A stretch of DNA of 8,818 nucleotides from Nitrospirota bacterium. GTDB lineage: Bacteria > Nitrospirota > Nitrospiria > Nitrospirales > Nitrospiraceae. The notes under the pieces were generated by a model. It was not told the DNA's origin, did no database searches, and worked only from the letters and a program-made list of their open reading frames with translations. The stretch lies in contig JACRQB010000016.1 in NCBI GenBank assembly GCA_016222925.1, forward strand, positions 1-8,818, written 5' to 3'. Made by a program: the position numbers and the translations under genes. This document shows positions 1-6,845 of this stretch, piece after piece (within the stretch, counting starts at the first letter, position 1; each line of letters starts with the position of its first letter).

Positions 1-258
1 CATGACCAACGGGCCATGGCTTCCAGCCACAATAAAATTGCCAATGCCATCTCCATCAAAGTCGCCAATGGCCTTCGCCCAGGGATTAGCCGGACTTTGC
101 CGGTCAATGATGTGCTGGCTAAAGGGATAGCGATAATTGATGAGATCGACTTTCTTAGAGCTGTCTATCTTGTTCTTCACCACCGGATAAAGCTTGAAAG
201 CCATCAGCCCGACTCCAATACAAAGTCCAACTATCAACCCTGTTCTGGCGAGCCCCAT
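1..258 (-). CDS. Membrane-anchored FG-GAP/VCBS-repeat protein, 5' part (3' end outside window)
   Basis: The frame is open to the left edge; 86 codons are visible. Residues ~5-21 form a hydrophobic signal or membrane anchor (RTGLIVGLCIGVGLMAFKL), so the protein is exported or anchored with its bulk outside the cytoplasm. Residue 26 on is a polar linker. Then comes WAKAIGDFDGDGIGNFIVAG (66-85), in which DFDGDG is the calcium-binding loop of FG-GAP/VCBS-type beta-propeller repeats. Such proteins bind or present surface glycans or act in adhesion, and often hold several repeats, so more should follow beyond the edge. The ATG at 258 has a GGGGAAGGA ribosome site about six bases upstream. An in-frame ATG at 282 (eight residues longer) is possible but has no good site. 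Its place at the end of a polysaccharide cluster is notable but its role is unproven. Confidence 0.75.
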   Translation of the reverse strand, partial: MGLARTGLIVGLCIGVGLMAFKLYPVVKNKIDSSKKVDLINYRYPFSQHIIDRQSPANPWAKAIGDFDGDGIGNFIVAGSHGPLVM

Positions 259-285
259 GTTGATCCTTCCCCGTAGCTCCATGCG

Positions 286-300
286 TCGTCACTTTGACGA
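286..300. repeat. Short perfect inverted repeat between two genes
   Basis: TCGTCA-CTT-TGACGA on the plus strand forms a perfect six-base stem with a three-base loop. It lies in the 60-bp gap between the asparagine-synthetase-like stop and the FG-GAP gene start. It has no run of U after it on the coding strand, so it is not an intrinsic terminator. It might be a small mRNA hairpin or a protein site, or chance. Confidence 0.3.
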
Positions 301-318
301 GTCGGTCAATTGTTCACG

Positions 319-1845
319 TTAGAAGAATCGTGCATCAGCCAGAAAACACTCTGGAGTACCTGCTCTCCTCATCCTCTCGGTCTGAGCCCAATGCTTGACT
401 CGCCACGGGACATATCGTGCCGCAGATACGATCGCATCGTCGAGCCAATGCTGGTTAATGGGCACAGATAATACTTTTGGCCCTGCCGCCAGTTCAGCAA
501 TTCGTCTCAAGAGAATGTGCGGGGGCTTTCGATATTCCACATCGACCCCCAGCGCGATTTCCATCAGCTTTCTGCAGTTATACGGGGAACTGGTCTCGCA
601 TCCCACGGTGTCAAACGCAGTCGCGCCCAAAGAGCCCCAGTTACCCGTACGATGTTCCCAGAAAATCAGATCAAGGAGTGAGACATTTAGATTCGATGGA
701 GTTCCAGAAAGCCACTGCTCAAAGGCTCTTAAGGCCACGGCGTTTCCGGCATAGCCAGTGACGCGCGCAAGAAGCGGAGGGTCAATTACCTTAGGCGACA
801 TGCCATCCTTGTAATACCAAGCCCTCCCGACATTGTCACTCTGACCAATTAACAGATAGCAATTAGGATAATGTTCCCCATACGTATAAATATGATTTGT
901 TCCTTGATCCCAATACATTTCGGCCGTGTTCCGCAGCAAGGTTCTCCAGAATCGCTCATCAAAAGGGAGGGGCCGAAGGTAGGACACCTCTAATCCATAT
1001 TTCTTGGCAACCTGCTTGGACAGCAGCTTGTCGTGATACAGGGTATTCGGCGCATCGATTAAATAGAGCGGGAGTTTCCCACGGAGTTCCTTTGCGCAGG
1101 CAAAAGACACACGGCTTTCATATCCCCCGGTTAGCGGAAGAGCGACATCGCCTCTTTTCGCCACAGCAGCGATCAGTCCATGAATGATGTCAGCCATCTC
1201 TCTGGCTGCATCATCCAATGTTTTCGGCACCATATCCCCGGATGGCCAAAAGCGATGAGCGGTCCGGCGGCCAAGATCTAAATAATGGTTAGGGAGAAGC
1301 TGTCGGACATAGGGATACGGGGTCAACTCACAGACCCATGAGTTTTGATATTTTGTCGTCCAAAACTCCCTCACGAGACTTTCGTCTACCGTGATTCCAA
1401 AGCTGTCCTCGAACAGGCTTGGCTCCGATGCTACCCAGATGTCTTTTGAGCGTGGGTCCTCATACCAAAACGTCGATTTCAGCCCACCTGCATCGTGATA
1501 GACGCGCCTTTCACCATTGAGTTCGACAAAGATGACCCAGCGGCCACCAACTATCGACAGAGCCCTTTCTAGTGCCGAAAACTCTTTCCCGTCGGCAAGC
1601 AGATGGCCTATGATTTGGCCGTTTGTCTGCTCGCAATGCAGAGGGTTTAGAATGTGCCCAAGACAAACGATGCGCCCCTGCTGATTCGAGGCTTCTGCAA
1701 CTTCAAGCTCGGGGTGACAGCCAATGATAACAGCCTCGGAAAACTGTATTTGCCGCCACATCGCAAACTGTGGCGGCAAAGATGGACCGGCAATGTATTG
1801 GCGGCGATACAGTAACTGAGGATCGAAAATTGAGAGTTCAGGCAT
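319..1845 (-). CDS. Asparagine-synthetase-like protein with divergent ATP-binding loop
   Basis: The 508-residue protein resembles the AsnB-like family: an N-terminal glutaminase-type half and a C-terminal ATP-pyrophosphatase half, which amidates or ligates a carboxylate. The N-terminal half (about 1-200) has the fold-like features RWVIFVELNG and HDAGGLKSTFWYED (117-130). It lacks a catalytic cysteine at residue 2 (the chain starts MPEL), so it should not use glutamine. The ATP loop is PLTGGYESR (237-245), where classic SGGxDS is TGGYES, so the conserved Asp is Glu. Later landmarks are LIGQSDNVGRAWYYK (332-346) and an unusual Cys-containing region near 410-425. No signal peptide or membrane helix is seen. 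Such divergent AsnB-like proteins occur in polysaccharide clusters, where amidation of sugar acids is one suggested role; here it is inference. The ATG at 1845 has only a weak AAGG-like site. It lies 60 bp before the FG-GAP gene. Confidence 0.85.
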   Translation of the reverse strand: MPELSIFDPQLLYRRQYIAGPSLPPQFAMWRQIQFSEAVIIGCHPELEVAEASNQQGRIVCLGHILNPLHCEQTNGQIIGHLLADGKEFSALERALSIVGGRWVIFVELNGERRVYHDAGGLKSTFWYEDPRSKDIWVASEPSLFEDSFGITVDESLVREFWTTKYQNSWVCELTPYPYVRQLLPNHYLDLGRRTAHRFWPSGDMVPKTLDDAAREMADIIHGLIAAVAKRGDVALPLTGGYESRVSFACAKELRGKLPLYLIDAPNTLYHDKLLSKQVAKKYGLEVSYLRPLPFDERFWRTLLRNTAEMYWDQGTNHIYTYGEHYPNCYLLIGQSDNVGRAWYYKDGMSPKVIDPPLLARVTGYAGNAVALRAFEQWLSGTPSNLNVSLLDLIFWEHRTGNWGSLGATAFDTVGCETSSPYNCRKLMEIALGVDVEYRKPPHILLRRIAELAAGPKVLSVPINQHWLDDAIVSAARYVPWRVKHWAQTERMRRAGTPECFLADARFF

Positions 1846-1896
1846 GGAAGACCTTTATTCAGGACATCACAACAGGGTTATCAGTCATTACGCGCA

Positions 1897-1944
1897 TCAG
1901 TTACCTGCCGCCGCCGCCAAGAGCATCAACAGCACATAAGACAT
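1897..1944 (-). CDS. Possible 15-residue hydrophobic small ORF
   Basis: In the largest gap between genes (1846-2010, 165 bp), a short frame encodes MSYVLLMLLAAAAGN and stops. It is preceded by GGAGG at 1953-1957, eight bases before the ATG, a better ribosome site than several neighbouring genes have. The product would be almost entirely hydrophobic, a membrane-inserting micro-protein or leader-like peptide. It ends 51 bp before the asparagine-synthetase-like gene, whose own ribosome site is weak, so coupling through it is possible. A 15-codon frame with a good ribosome site can occur by chance, and I know no homologue. No terminator-like stem or promoter pair was recognised in the same gap. 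Confidence 0.3.
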   Translation of the reverse strand: MSYVLLMLLAAAAGN

Positions 1945-2010
1945 TAGAACTTCCTCCGTATGCGAGAGCCGTCTTGCGACACTAAAGCCTGCGCCCGCGA
2001 GATCACGGAA

Positions 2011-3537
2011 CTATTCTTTTCTGCTTTCCCGAATCAACTGAAAGAGCATCACTAGCCGCTGGCGGTGAAACAGTTGCACTGACATGGCATACACGCCACC
2101 ACCTATCAGAATCTCTATGCTCAAGCGAATCGCCAGCGGCCAATCAGCAGAGATTGCGTGCTGAATTCCAAGAACGCAGGCCACCATGAGAATGATACCG
2201 GAGAGCGCCGGCCATAGCGCGCGAAGATAGCCCCACAGAGATAGCTGAGTCGCTCGCAGCACATGCTTATAGGGCTGAATAAATGCGAACGGCTGCACCA
2301 GAACCCATGCCCAGGCTAATCCCACAACACCCCAATGGCTCCCGATCCAGAAACCCACAGGATAAGTTGCAACACAGAGTAGACCGTTCAACATCGCTAC
2401 TCTGGAGTTCCCCGTGACATACAAGAGAGGCCCGACCAATCCAAAAATCGACCGCACCCCTGCCCAACATGCCAGAATCTCCAAGGGGGCGATCACTCCG
2501 ACCCATTTAGCTCCCAGCACAACCAGCACAAAATCATGGGCGACAAGCGACATTCCCACTGCCATGGGCCACACGATTAATGAGAGTGCCTCCGTAAGCA
2601 ACAGCAGATACCGCCGCATGGCCGGAGGATCATTTTGCACCGTCGAGTAGATGGCCGGCATCACACGGCTCAAAAGCGCCGTGACTTTTTCAATCGGCAC
2701 ATACGCTAGAGTGCCAGCCAGCGAATACACACCCACCGCCACCTGCCCCAGCACCCGTCCGCCGATAAAAACATCGGAGCTCGCGGCCACATACCAAGAT
2801 ACGCGACTGGTCAACACATGCGAACTGAACCGGAGAGCTTCCTTCATGGAGTCAATGGTTGGCCACGCATAAGAAAGCGGCCTGGACAGCCCAATTACTG
2901 TTGTTGCCGCCAACTGCCCCACTAACCCGCCCAATACAAGCGCCCAATATCCTCCCCCAAACCAAGCCACAATCAGTGTGGTAACGGTGGCAACAAGGGA
3001 TTGTCCTCCTTCCAAGAAGGCCAGAAACTTGAAACGCAGATCCTTCTCCAACAAGGCGCTGGGTACGGATCGCATGGCGAGAATGACGAACCCGGCTCCC
3101 ATCGTAATCATGATAAGCGGTACTTCCTGGGCTCCGAAGAATTGCCCGATTGGAATGGCCACCGCGCAGGTCAACAGGAATCCGCTGATACCGAAGAGGC
3201 TTGCTAGACTGTGGATCTGTGCAATCTGCTTCTCAGTGAGATGCCGCAACGCCACCACCGCCGCACCCAATCCAAACTCGTTCAAGAGAGTAATGAGACC
3301 CAGTACCGAAGCAGCCATGGCCACTACACCATAGTCTTCCGGAACCAAGAGACGTGCCACGACAATGGTGGAGAGCCAGGAAAGGATTTGACTCAGCCAC
3401 TTCACCGTGCCAGTCCAGGCGAGCCCACGAACCAATACGCGATCAAGTGAGGACCCCGCGGCAGTGGTGGACGACGATTCGGAGGTAGATACGATTGGTT
3501 GCATCATCTTTTGGGAGAATGGGTGAATGAAGCTCAA
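2011..3537 (-). CDS. PST-family oligosaccharide flippase (Wzx-like)
   Basis: The protein is a ~508-residue, strongly hydrophobic membrane protein of the MOP superfamily, polysaccharide transporter type, which flips undecaprenyl-linked oligosaccharide from the inner to the outer face of the inner membrane. Recognisable features are RGLAWTGTVKWLSQILSWLS (37-56), then VVARLLVPEDYGVVAMAASV (59-78) and NEFGLGAAVVALRHL (86-100), the usual WzxC/polysaccharide-synthesis-3 opening. About a dozen further hydrophobic helices follow, fitting 12-14 helices in total. Before this opening there is a soluble, Ser/Thr-rich lead of ~30 residues. The listed start is a TTG at 3537 without a clear ribosome site; ATG at 3507 or 3504 (residues 11-12) are equally plausible starts. 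The gap to the truncated glycosyltransferase is 37 bp. Exporting the unit built by the neighbouring enzymes is the obvious role. Family assignment is firm; the exact substrate is not readable. Confidence 0.92.
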   Translation of the reverse strand: MSFIHPFSQKMMQPIVSTSESSSTTAAGSSLDRVLVRGLAWTGTVKWLSQILSWLSTIVVARLLVPEDYGVVAMAASVLGLITLLNEFGLGAAVVALRHLTEKQIAQIHSLASLFGISGFLLTCAVAIPIGQFFGAQEVPLIMITMGAGFVILAMRSVPSALLEKDLRFKFLAFLEGGQSLVATVTTLIVAWFGGGYWALVLGGLVGQLAATTVIGLSRPLSYAWPTIDSMKEALRFSSHVLTSRVSWYVAASSDVFIGGRVLGQVAVGVYSLAGTLAYVPIEKVTALLSRVMPAIYSTVQNDPPAMRRYLLLLTEALSLIVWPMAVGMSLVAHDFVLVVLGAKWVGVIAPLEILACWAGVRSIFGLVGPLLYVTGNSRVAMLNGLLCVATYPVGFWIGSHWGVVGLAWAWVLVQPFAFIQPYKHVLRATQLSLWGYLRALWPALSGIILMVACVLGIQHAISADWPLAIRLSIEILIGGGVYAMSVQLFHRQRLVMLFQLIRESRKE

Positions 3538-3574
3538 GACTGAACGAGATAGGCCTACACGTAAGTTTGACTTA

Positions 3575-4381
3575 CTATCGAGCAGCCCTGCGCCCTCGGG
3601 GATTCATCAAACGAGCCAATTCCTGCAGATATTGATCGCGCGACGCAATCATCTCTCGCACCAGAAACAGAAGCAGTCTGATACGTTCTCGTACAGTAAG
3701 TGGGGCATGCAGCAGTGCGTGCATACTTTCAAACAGATACCGCCACATCCGCGCAAAGTCTTTCTTGCGTACGATCTTCGGATCCATGAATGCCTGTATG
3801 CCTTCCAGCGATTGGATGCTGCTGGACGCCCCTGGATGCATCCGCCGGAAAAACAACCGCTGGTCGATTTCGTGAAACTGCCCGAACAGCGCCAGTTCAG
3901 TCACAAACACGACATCGGCTCCAGGGAAGCTCCTAATCAGGCGAGTCTGCCGGAGCACACTGGTCCTCATTAATCCATAGATGACATTCGTCAAGCCGAT
4001 CTGCTTGACTGCGGCCTTATATCGTCCAACCGGACTGGCGTGCCTGAGGTCGAGGTTATCTTCATACGGCTGAAGGGCCTGCCCCTGCGCATCAATGAGC
4101 GTGGTCTTCGGATAGCACAGGACGGCTTCAGGATGTTGATCGAGCACCTGGACACAGCATGCGAGGGATTCAGGAGCGAATAGGTCGTCAGCGGGAGCCC
4201 ATCGGAAATACCGTCCCCGCGCGAGATCGAGAACGTGCTTGTAATTCCATGCCGCACCCCGGTTGCATTCATTCCGAACGACTCGGATGCGATCGTCTCG
4301 CCGGGCGTACGACTCGGCGATTGCGTTCGATCCATCGACAGACCCCGACCACCCACTTCCGGCTGTAGAACGCTTCTGCAT
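3575..4381 (-). CDS. Family-2 glycosyltransferase lacking its N-terminus (probable deletion remnant)
   Basis: From about position 4345 leftward the frame encodes a clear GT2 glycosyltransferase: DGSNAIAESYARRDDRIRVV, then NRGAAWNYKHVLDLARG, and the metal-binding acidic motif in FRWAPADDLFAPESL. The rest follows normal GT-A order and ends with an arginine-rich tail. The usual first ~50 residues are missing: the VSVIxPVYN strand, the QT(Y)xxxE region and the start of the SDNASTDG motif. Upstream in this frame there is only the PIG-L gene read out of frame, with no glycosyltransferase resemblance. The listed start is the ATG at 4381, with GGAGG at 4390-4394 eight bases upstream, inside the PIG-L coding region; it would give 268 residues. 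Without the nucleotide-binding N-terminus, activity is unlikely. The open frame extends to an ATG at 4630, but I do not think that is used. It might be a pseudogene, a strain-specific deletion or an assembly error. Confidence 0.7.
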   Translation of the reverse strand: MQKRSTAGSGWSGSVDGSNAIAESYARRDDRIRVVRNECNRGAAWNYKHVLDLARGRYFRWAPADDLFAPESLACCVQVLDQHPEAVLCYPKTTLIDAQGQALQPYEDNLDLRHASPVGRYKAAVKQIGLTNVIYGLMRTSVLRQTRLIRSFPGADVVFVTELALFGQFHEIDQRLFFRRMHPGASSSIQSLEGIQAFMDPKIVRKKDFARMWRYLFESMHALLHAPLTVRERIRLLLFLVREMIASRDQYLQELARLMNPRGRRAAR

Positions 4382-4997
4382 ACCGCCCGCCTCCGTTCGC
4401 CTCAATCCCTCGCAACCGGAGCAGCGCCAAAAATGTATCGCTGCTGAACCATTGCTTGCCTTGCTGACTGGGAAACCCTTGGACGATGTACGTCGCCTTC
4501 CGTTTCGCCAGAAGGTCCGGGAGCGACACGAAGAAATTCGGAATGCCCATATCGCCGTCATATTTTGGAATTTCGTACTCAAGAATGCATTGCCGGCGGA
4601 AGGTATTCCACGTGAATTGATTAATGACACGGTGATCCTGATGCAGATCGTCTCGGTAATGAGTGAAAACCAAATCCGGTGAGACCTTCCGTTTCAGTTC
4701 CTCGAAATATCGTTTTATCGACTGGCCGCAGTAGGGGAAGACACTCTCGCGGAATGTCTTGACGATGATCGTCTTTTTTGAGGCGCCCGCCAGAAATCGA
4801 GCGGCACTCGCCAGTGCCTCTTTCTTCCTGCCCCGATTGGCACTAAAGACCACCCAGACAACCTCCACATCAGGATGCGTGTTCAGTAAATGCAAGAGAG
4901 TTCCACCACAACCAATCTCAATATCATCGGAGTGGGCGCCTAGACATAGCACGGTGCACTTAGATCCTGGCGTAGATTTCTGCAATAACGGAATCAT
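4269..4997 (-). CDS. PIG-L (LmbE-like) family deacetylase, C-terminus altered
   Basis: PIG-L enzymes are zinc-dependent hydrolases that remove N-acetyl groups from sugar-containing substrates. The metal site is visible: LGAHSDDIEIGCGGTL (19-34), the family's (P/A)HxDD motif, and HYRDDLHQDHR (113-123), whose H119/H122 supply further candidate ligands. The family-typical closing region is also present (RGIEANGGGRYAEAFYSRK, 196-214). Relatives end soon after this point. Here the frame runs ~25 residues further, through an arginine-rich tail (about 221-240). That stretch lies where the next gene's glycosyltransferase frame becomes recognisable, so I infer the original stop was lost in a deletion. 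The natural protein probably ended near residue 217. The start is inside the cytidylyltransferase stop (ATGA), implying coupled translation. The catalytic core looks intact, so it may still be active; the substrate, presumably an N-acetylated sugar nucleotide or lipid-linked sugar, is unknown. Confidence 0.85.
   Translation of the reverse strand: MIPLLQKSTPGSKCTVLCLGAHSDDIEIGCGGTLLHLLNTHPDVEVVWVVFSANRGRKKEALASAARFLAGASKKTIIVKTFRESVFPYCGQSIKRYFEELKRKVSPDLVFTHYRDDLHQDHRVINQFTWNTFRRQCILEYEIPKYDGDMGIPNFFVSLPDLLAKRKATYIVQGFPSQQGKQWFSSDTFLALLRLRGIEANGGGRYAEAFYSRKWVVGVCRWIERNRRVVRPARRSHPSRSE
4390..4394 (-). promoter_or_regulatory. Ribosome binding site candidate for the truncated glycosyltransferase
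   Basis: GGAGG on the minus strand lies eight bases before the ATG at 4381. It falls inside PIG-L codons for the Asn-Gly-Gly stretch, so it may be fortuitous, but it gives a workable initiation site for the truncated glycosyltransferase. Confidence 0.35.
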
Positions 4998-5803
4998 AGT
5001 TTTTGCGTGTCGCTACCGTGGCCCCCGGATTGTTTCCAAATGAGCCAGGGAGCCCGGTCTTTGGCGTACATTTCATCGAGCACCTGCTTGTCCTTGAACG
5101 TGTCCATGCTGGCCCAAAACCCGTCGTACCGGTACCCCACTAACTTCTGTTCCTTGATGAGCCGCTGAAACGGTTCTTGCACGAGCTCCTCACCAGGCTG
5201 CATAAAATCAAAAATGGCTGCAGTGAACAGCATATAGCCGCCGTTGATGCGCAGACTAGACCGACTCATCTCTTCCAAGCCTGATACCACCCCATTTTCG
5301 CCGGCTGTCACCATGTGATAACTCAACCGCGGAGCGACGCTCACAAAACTTCCCACGGCCTTCATCTGACGGAAGTGCGCCAGCTGATCCGGTAACGGAA
5401 GATCGGTCAGGCCATCGCTATAGTTGGCAATGAACTCTTGATCGTTTCCTAGATACTTTTTCACTGCAATCAGGCGCTGAGCGATATTCGCATTGGTCCC
5501 CGTATCAGCGAACGTGATGCGCCAATCCTGAATATCCGTGTTAATTAAATCGAGCTTCTTGCCGCCTTGCGACATGACAAAGTCATTCGATGCACATTCG
5601 CTGTAGTTAAGAAAGTAGTCCTTCACGACGTCCGCGCCGTGGCCGAGACAGAGGATGAACTCTGTATGCCCGTAATGGGCATAATACTTCATGACATGCC
5701 ATAAGACGGGACGATACCCTATGGGTACCATCGGCTTGGGAATGTTTTCGGAATACTCCCGAATCCGCATTCCGAACCCTCCGCAAAACAATACGACTTT
5801 CAT
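4994..5803 (-). CDS. rfbF: Glucose-1-phosphate cytidylyltransferase-like sugar nucleotidyltransferase
   Basis: The 269-residue enzyme belongs to the NTP-transferase family and most resembles RfbF, which makes CDP-glucose and pyrophosphate from CTP and glucose-1-phosphate, the entry step to CDP-3,6-dideoxy and branched sugars. The nucleotide loop is GGFGMRIREY (8-17), followed by IPKPMVPIG (21-29). The metal-binding aspartate is in NYSDGLTDL (127-135), the sugar-binding INGG at 186-189, and GFWASMDTFKDK at 228-239 is typical of cytidylyltransferases. Length is close to the family's ~257-270. The classical EKP motif before INGG is not present (LEEMSRSSLR instead), so this is a divergent subgroup and the exact sugar-1-phosphate is uncertain. 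GAGGT six bases before the ATG supports the start. Its TGA overlaps the next ATG by four bases, suggesting translational coupling to the PIG-L protein. A CDP-glucose 4,6-dehydratase is not in the window. Confidence 0.9.
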   Translation of the reverse strand: MKVVLFCGGFGMRIREYSENIPKPMVPIGYRPVLWHVMKYYAHYGHTEFILCLGHGADVVKDYFLNYSECASNDFVMSQGGKKLDLINTDIQDWRITFADTGTNANIAQRLIAVKKYLGNDQEFIANYSDGLTDLPLPDQLAHFRQMKAVGSFVSVAPRLSYHMVTAGENGVVSGLEEMSRSSLRINGGYMLFTAAIFDFMQPGEELVQEPFQRLIKEQKLVGYRYDGFWASMDTFKDKQVLDEMYAKDRAPWLIWKQSGGHGSDTQKL

Positions 5804-5831
5804 ACGCCGACCTCTTGTTCAAATGGATTAC

Positions 5832-6800
5832 TCAGGAGACCTTCTCGAGCCAGGCTTCGCGCCAGAATAGGTACTCCGTTCTGGGGCAGAGCTTTTGATA
5901 ATCCGCGTGGCACAGCACTCCGTCGAGCATGATGCAAGGCGCCTGTTCCGTCATATGAATCATCTTGCCGGTTTTCTGGTCAATGAGACGATATGCGCGC
6001 GTCACGACGCGATACGCTCCCTCACAATATCGAAACATGCCGACATCGAAACGCAATCCTCTGGTTTTCCCATCGCCATCTAGCGTTTTCATGATATCGT
6101 CTGGCTTTTTTATGCGAACGAGATCACCCGGCTGCAGATTAAGATTGGCGACAGGTGTTTTCTTAAGCAGGCCTGGCTCCATATAGGGGAACCCTACGCC
6201 ACCGCGTTTTTTCTGCGCCCAATTGAAGATATCAAGAAGGAGCGCGCGCACAACTTCTTTCAATGTTCGATTTCCGCAAGTCACGTCGGCCCAATAGTGG
6301 CGGATATCCCACCAGGCCATGGGAAGACTAGCTTTCTTCATTTCTGTGATTAAGCACATATAGGTCGGCTCGGCGCCTGACTCAACCTGAACGACACGAT
6401 TGACACGTTCCGCCAACTTGCTATATGCCGAGTCCGGCTGATTGCCTTCCCCCTTGGCTTGAGCCGATGCGAATTCGACATTGGTTCCGGCGGGAACTTT
6501 CCTTAACCAGGCTTCCTTCCAAAACAACAGACAACCGGCCTGACACTCGCCGTGGAGGGAACCGTCGCAACGAAGCCCCTCAAGCATCACCGTATTTCTC
6601 ACGCGCCGAAAGCCCTGTTTGCTGATCGTGTCGCAGGTCTTCGTGGCTCGCTTGAACACTTGAAACCGCCGCCCGATGAACGGCAACATTTCCGGCATGA
6701 AGGGTAGCGACTCCAGGGTTCCTCGCTCGTCCAGCGTCCGAAGAATTTCTTCGGCACTCCGAATTTCAACCCAATCTCCAACGATCAGACTACCTGCCAT
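5832..6800 (-). CDS. Uncharacterised protein with internal domain duplication and Cys/His cluster
   Basis: The 322-residue protein contains two copies of a ~95-residue domain, at about 8-102 and 225-321. Both open with G-D-x-V-x-I-(R/K) followed by I-(L/M)-(R/K)-T-L-D, and both close with a stretch ending LFW(K/R)EAWL(R/E)KV. The opening resembles an SH3/KOW-like beta barrel, which is only an impression. Copy 1 has C78-x4-H83-x2-C86-x3-C90, a plausible metal or redox site; copy 2 keeps only the equivalents of C78 and C86 (C297, C305). The linker (about 103-224) is a separate region rich in W and aromatic residues (MAWWDIRHYW at 161-170). There is no signal peptide or membrane helix, so it is probably cytoplasmic. 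The ATG at 6800 has a GGAGG about eight bases upstream. It lies 28 bp before the cytidylyltransferase gene. I recall similar C-x4-H proteins near glycan clusters, but no function is known to me. Confidence 0.85.
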   Translation of the reverse strand: MAGSLIVGDWVEIRSAEEILRTLDERGTLESLPFMPEMLPFIGRRFQVFKRATKTCDTISKQGFRRVRNTVMLEGLRCDGSLHGECQAGCLLFWKEAWLRKVPAGTNVEFASAQAKGEGNQPDSAYSKLAERVNRVVQVESGAEPTYMCLITEMKKASLPMAWWDIRHYWADVTCGNRTLKEVVRALLLDIFNWAQKKRGGVGFPYMEPGLLKKTPVANLNLQPGDLVRIKKPDDIMKTLDGDGKTRGLRFDVGMFRYCEGAYRVVTRAYRLIDQKTGKMIHMTEQAPCIMLDGVLCHADYQKLCPRTEYLFWREAWLEKVS

Positions 6801-6845
6801 CTGAGCGCCTCCTCCACAACACCTTCTGCATTGCAGTCACGAAAC

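Noticed and set aside
16..276. Plus-strand 86-codon frame at the left edge
   Set aside because: It is opposite the FG-GAP gene, which has a signal anchor, a DFDGDG loop and a ribosome site.
3561..3575. GTAAG/CTTAC inverted repeat between the glycosyltransferase and flippase genes
   Set aside because: It has only a five-base AT-containing stem and no U-run, too weak for a terminator and likely chance.
3527..3973. Plus-strand open frame of 148 codons
   Set aside because: It lies opposite the glycosyltransferase and has no recognisable family, while the minus-strand frame has clear homology.
3991..4356. Minus-strand 121-codon frame across the junction
   Set aside because: It is a third-frame shadow of the glycosyltransferase with no family resemblance.
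4382..4630. N-terminal extension of the glycosyltransferase frame to the ATG at 4630
   Set aside because: The stretch is the PIG-L gene read in another frame, Ser/Arg-rich and without the VSVIxPVYN-type start of a GT2 enzyme.
4263..4682. Plus-strand open frame of 139 codons
   Set aside because: It is opposite the PIG-L and glycosyltransferase genes and composed of shadow sequence with no family features.
6827..6837. CTGCA-T-TGCAG palindrome upstream of the 322-residue protein gene
   Set aside because: It is too short with a one-base centre to form a hairpin, and there is no matching second site to suggest an operator.
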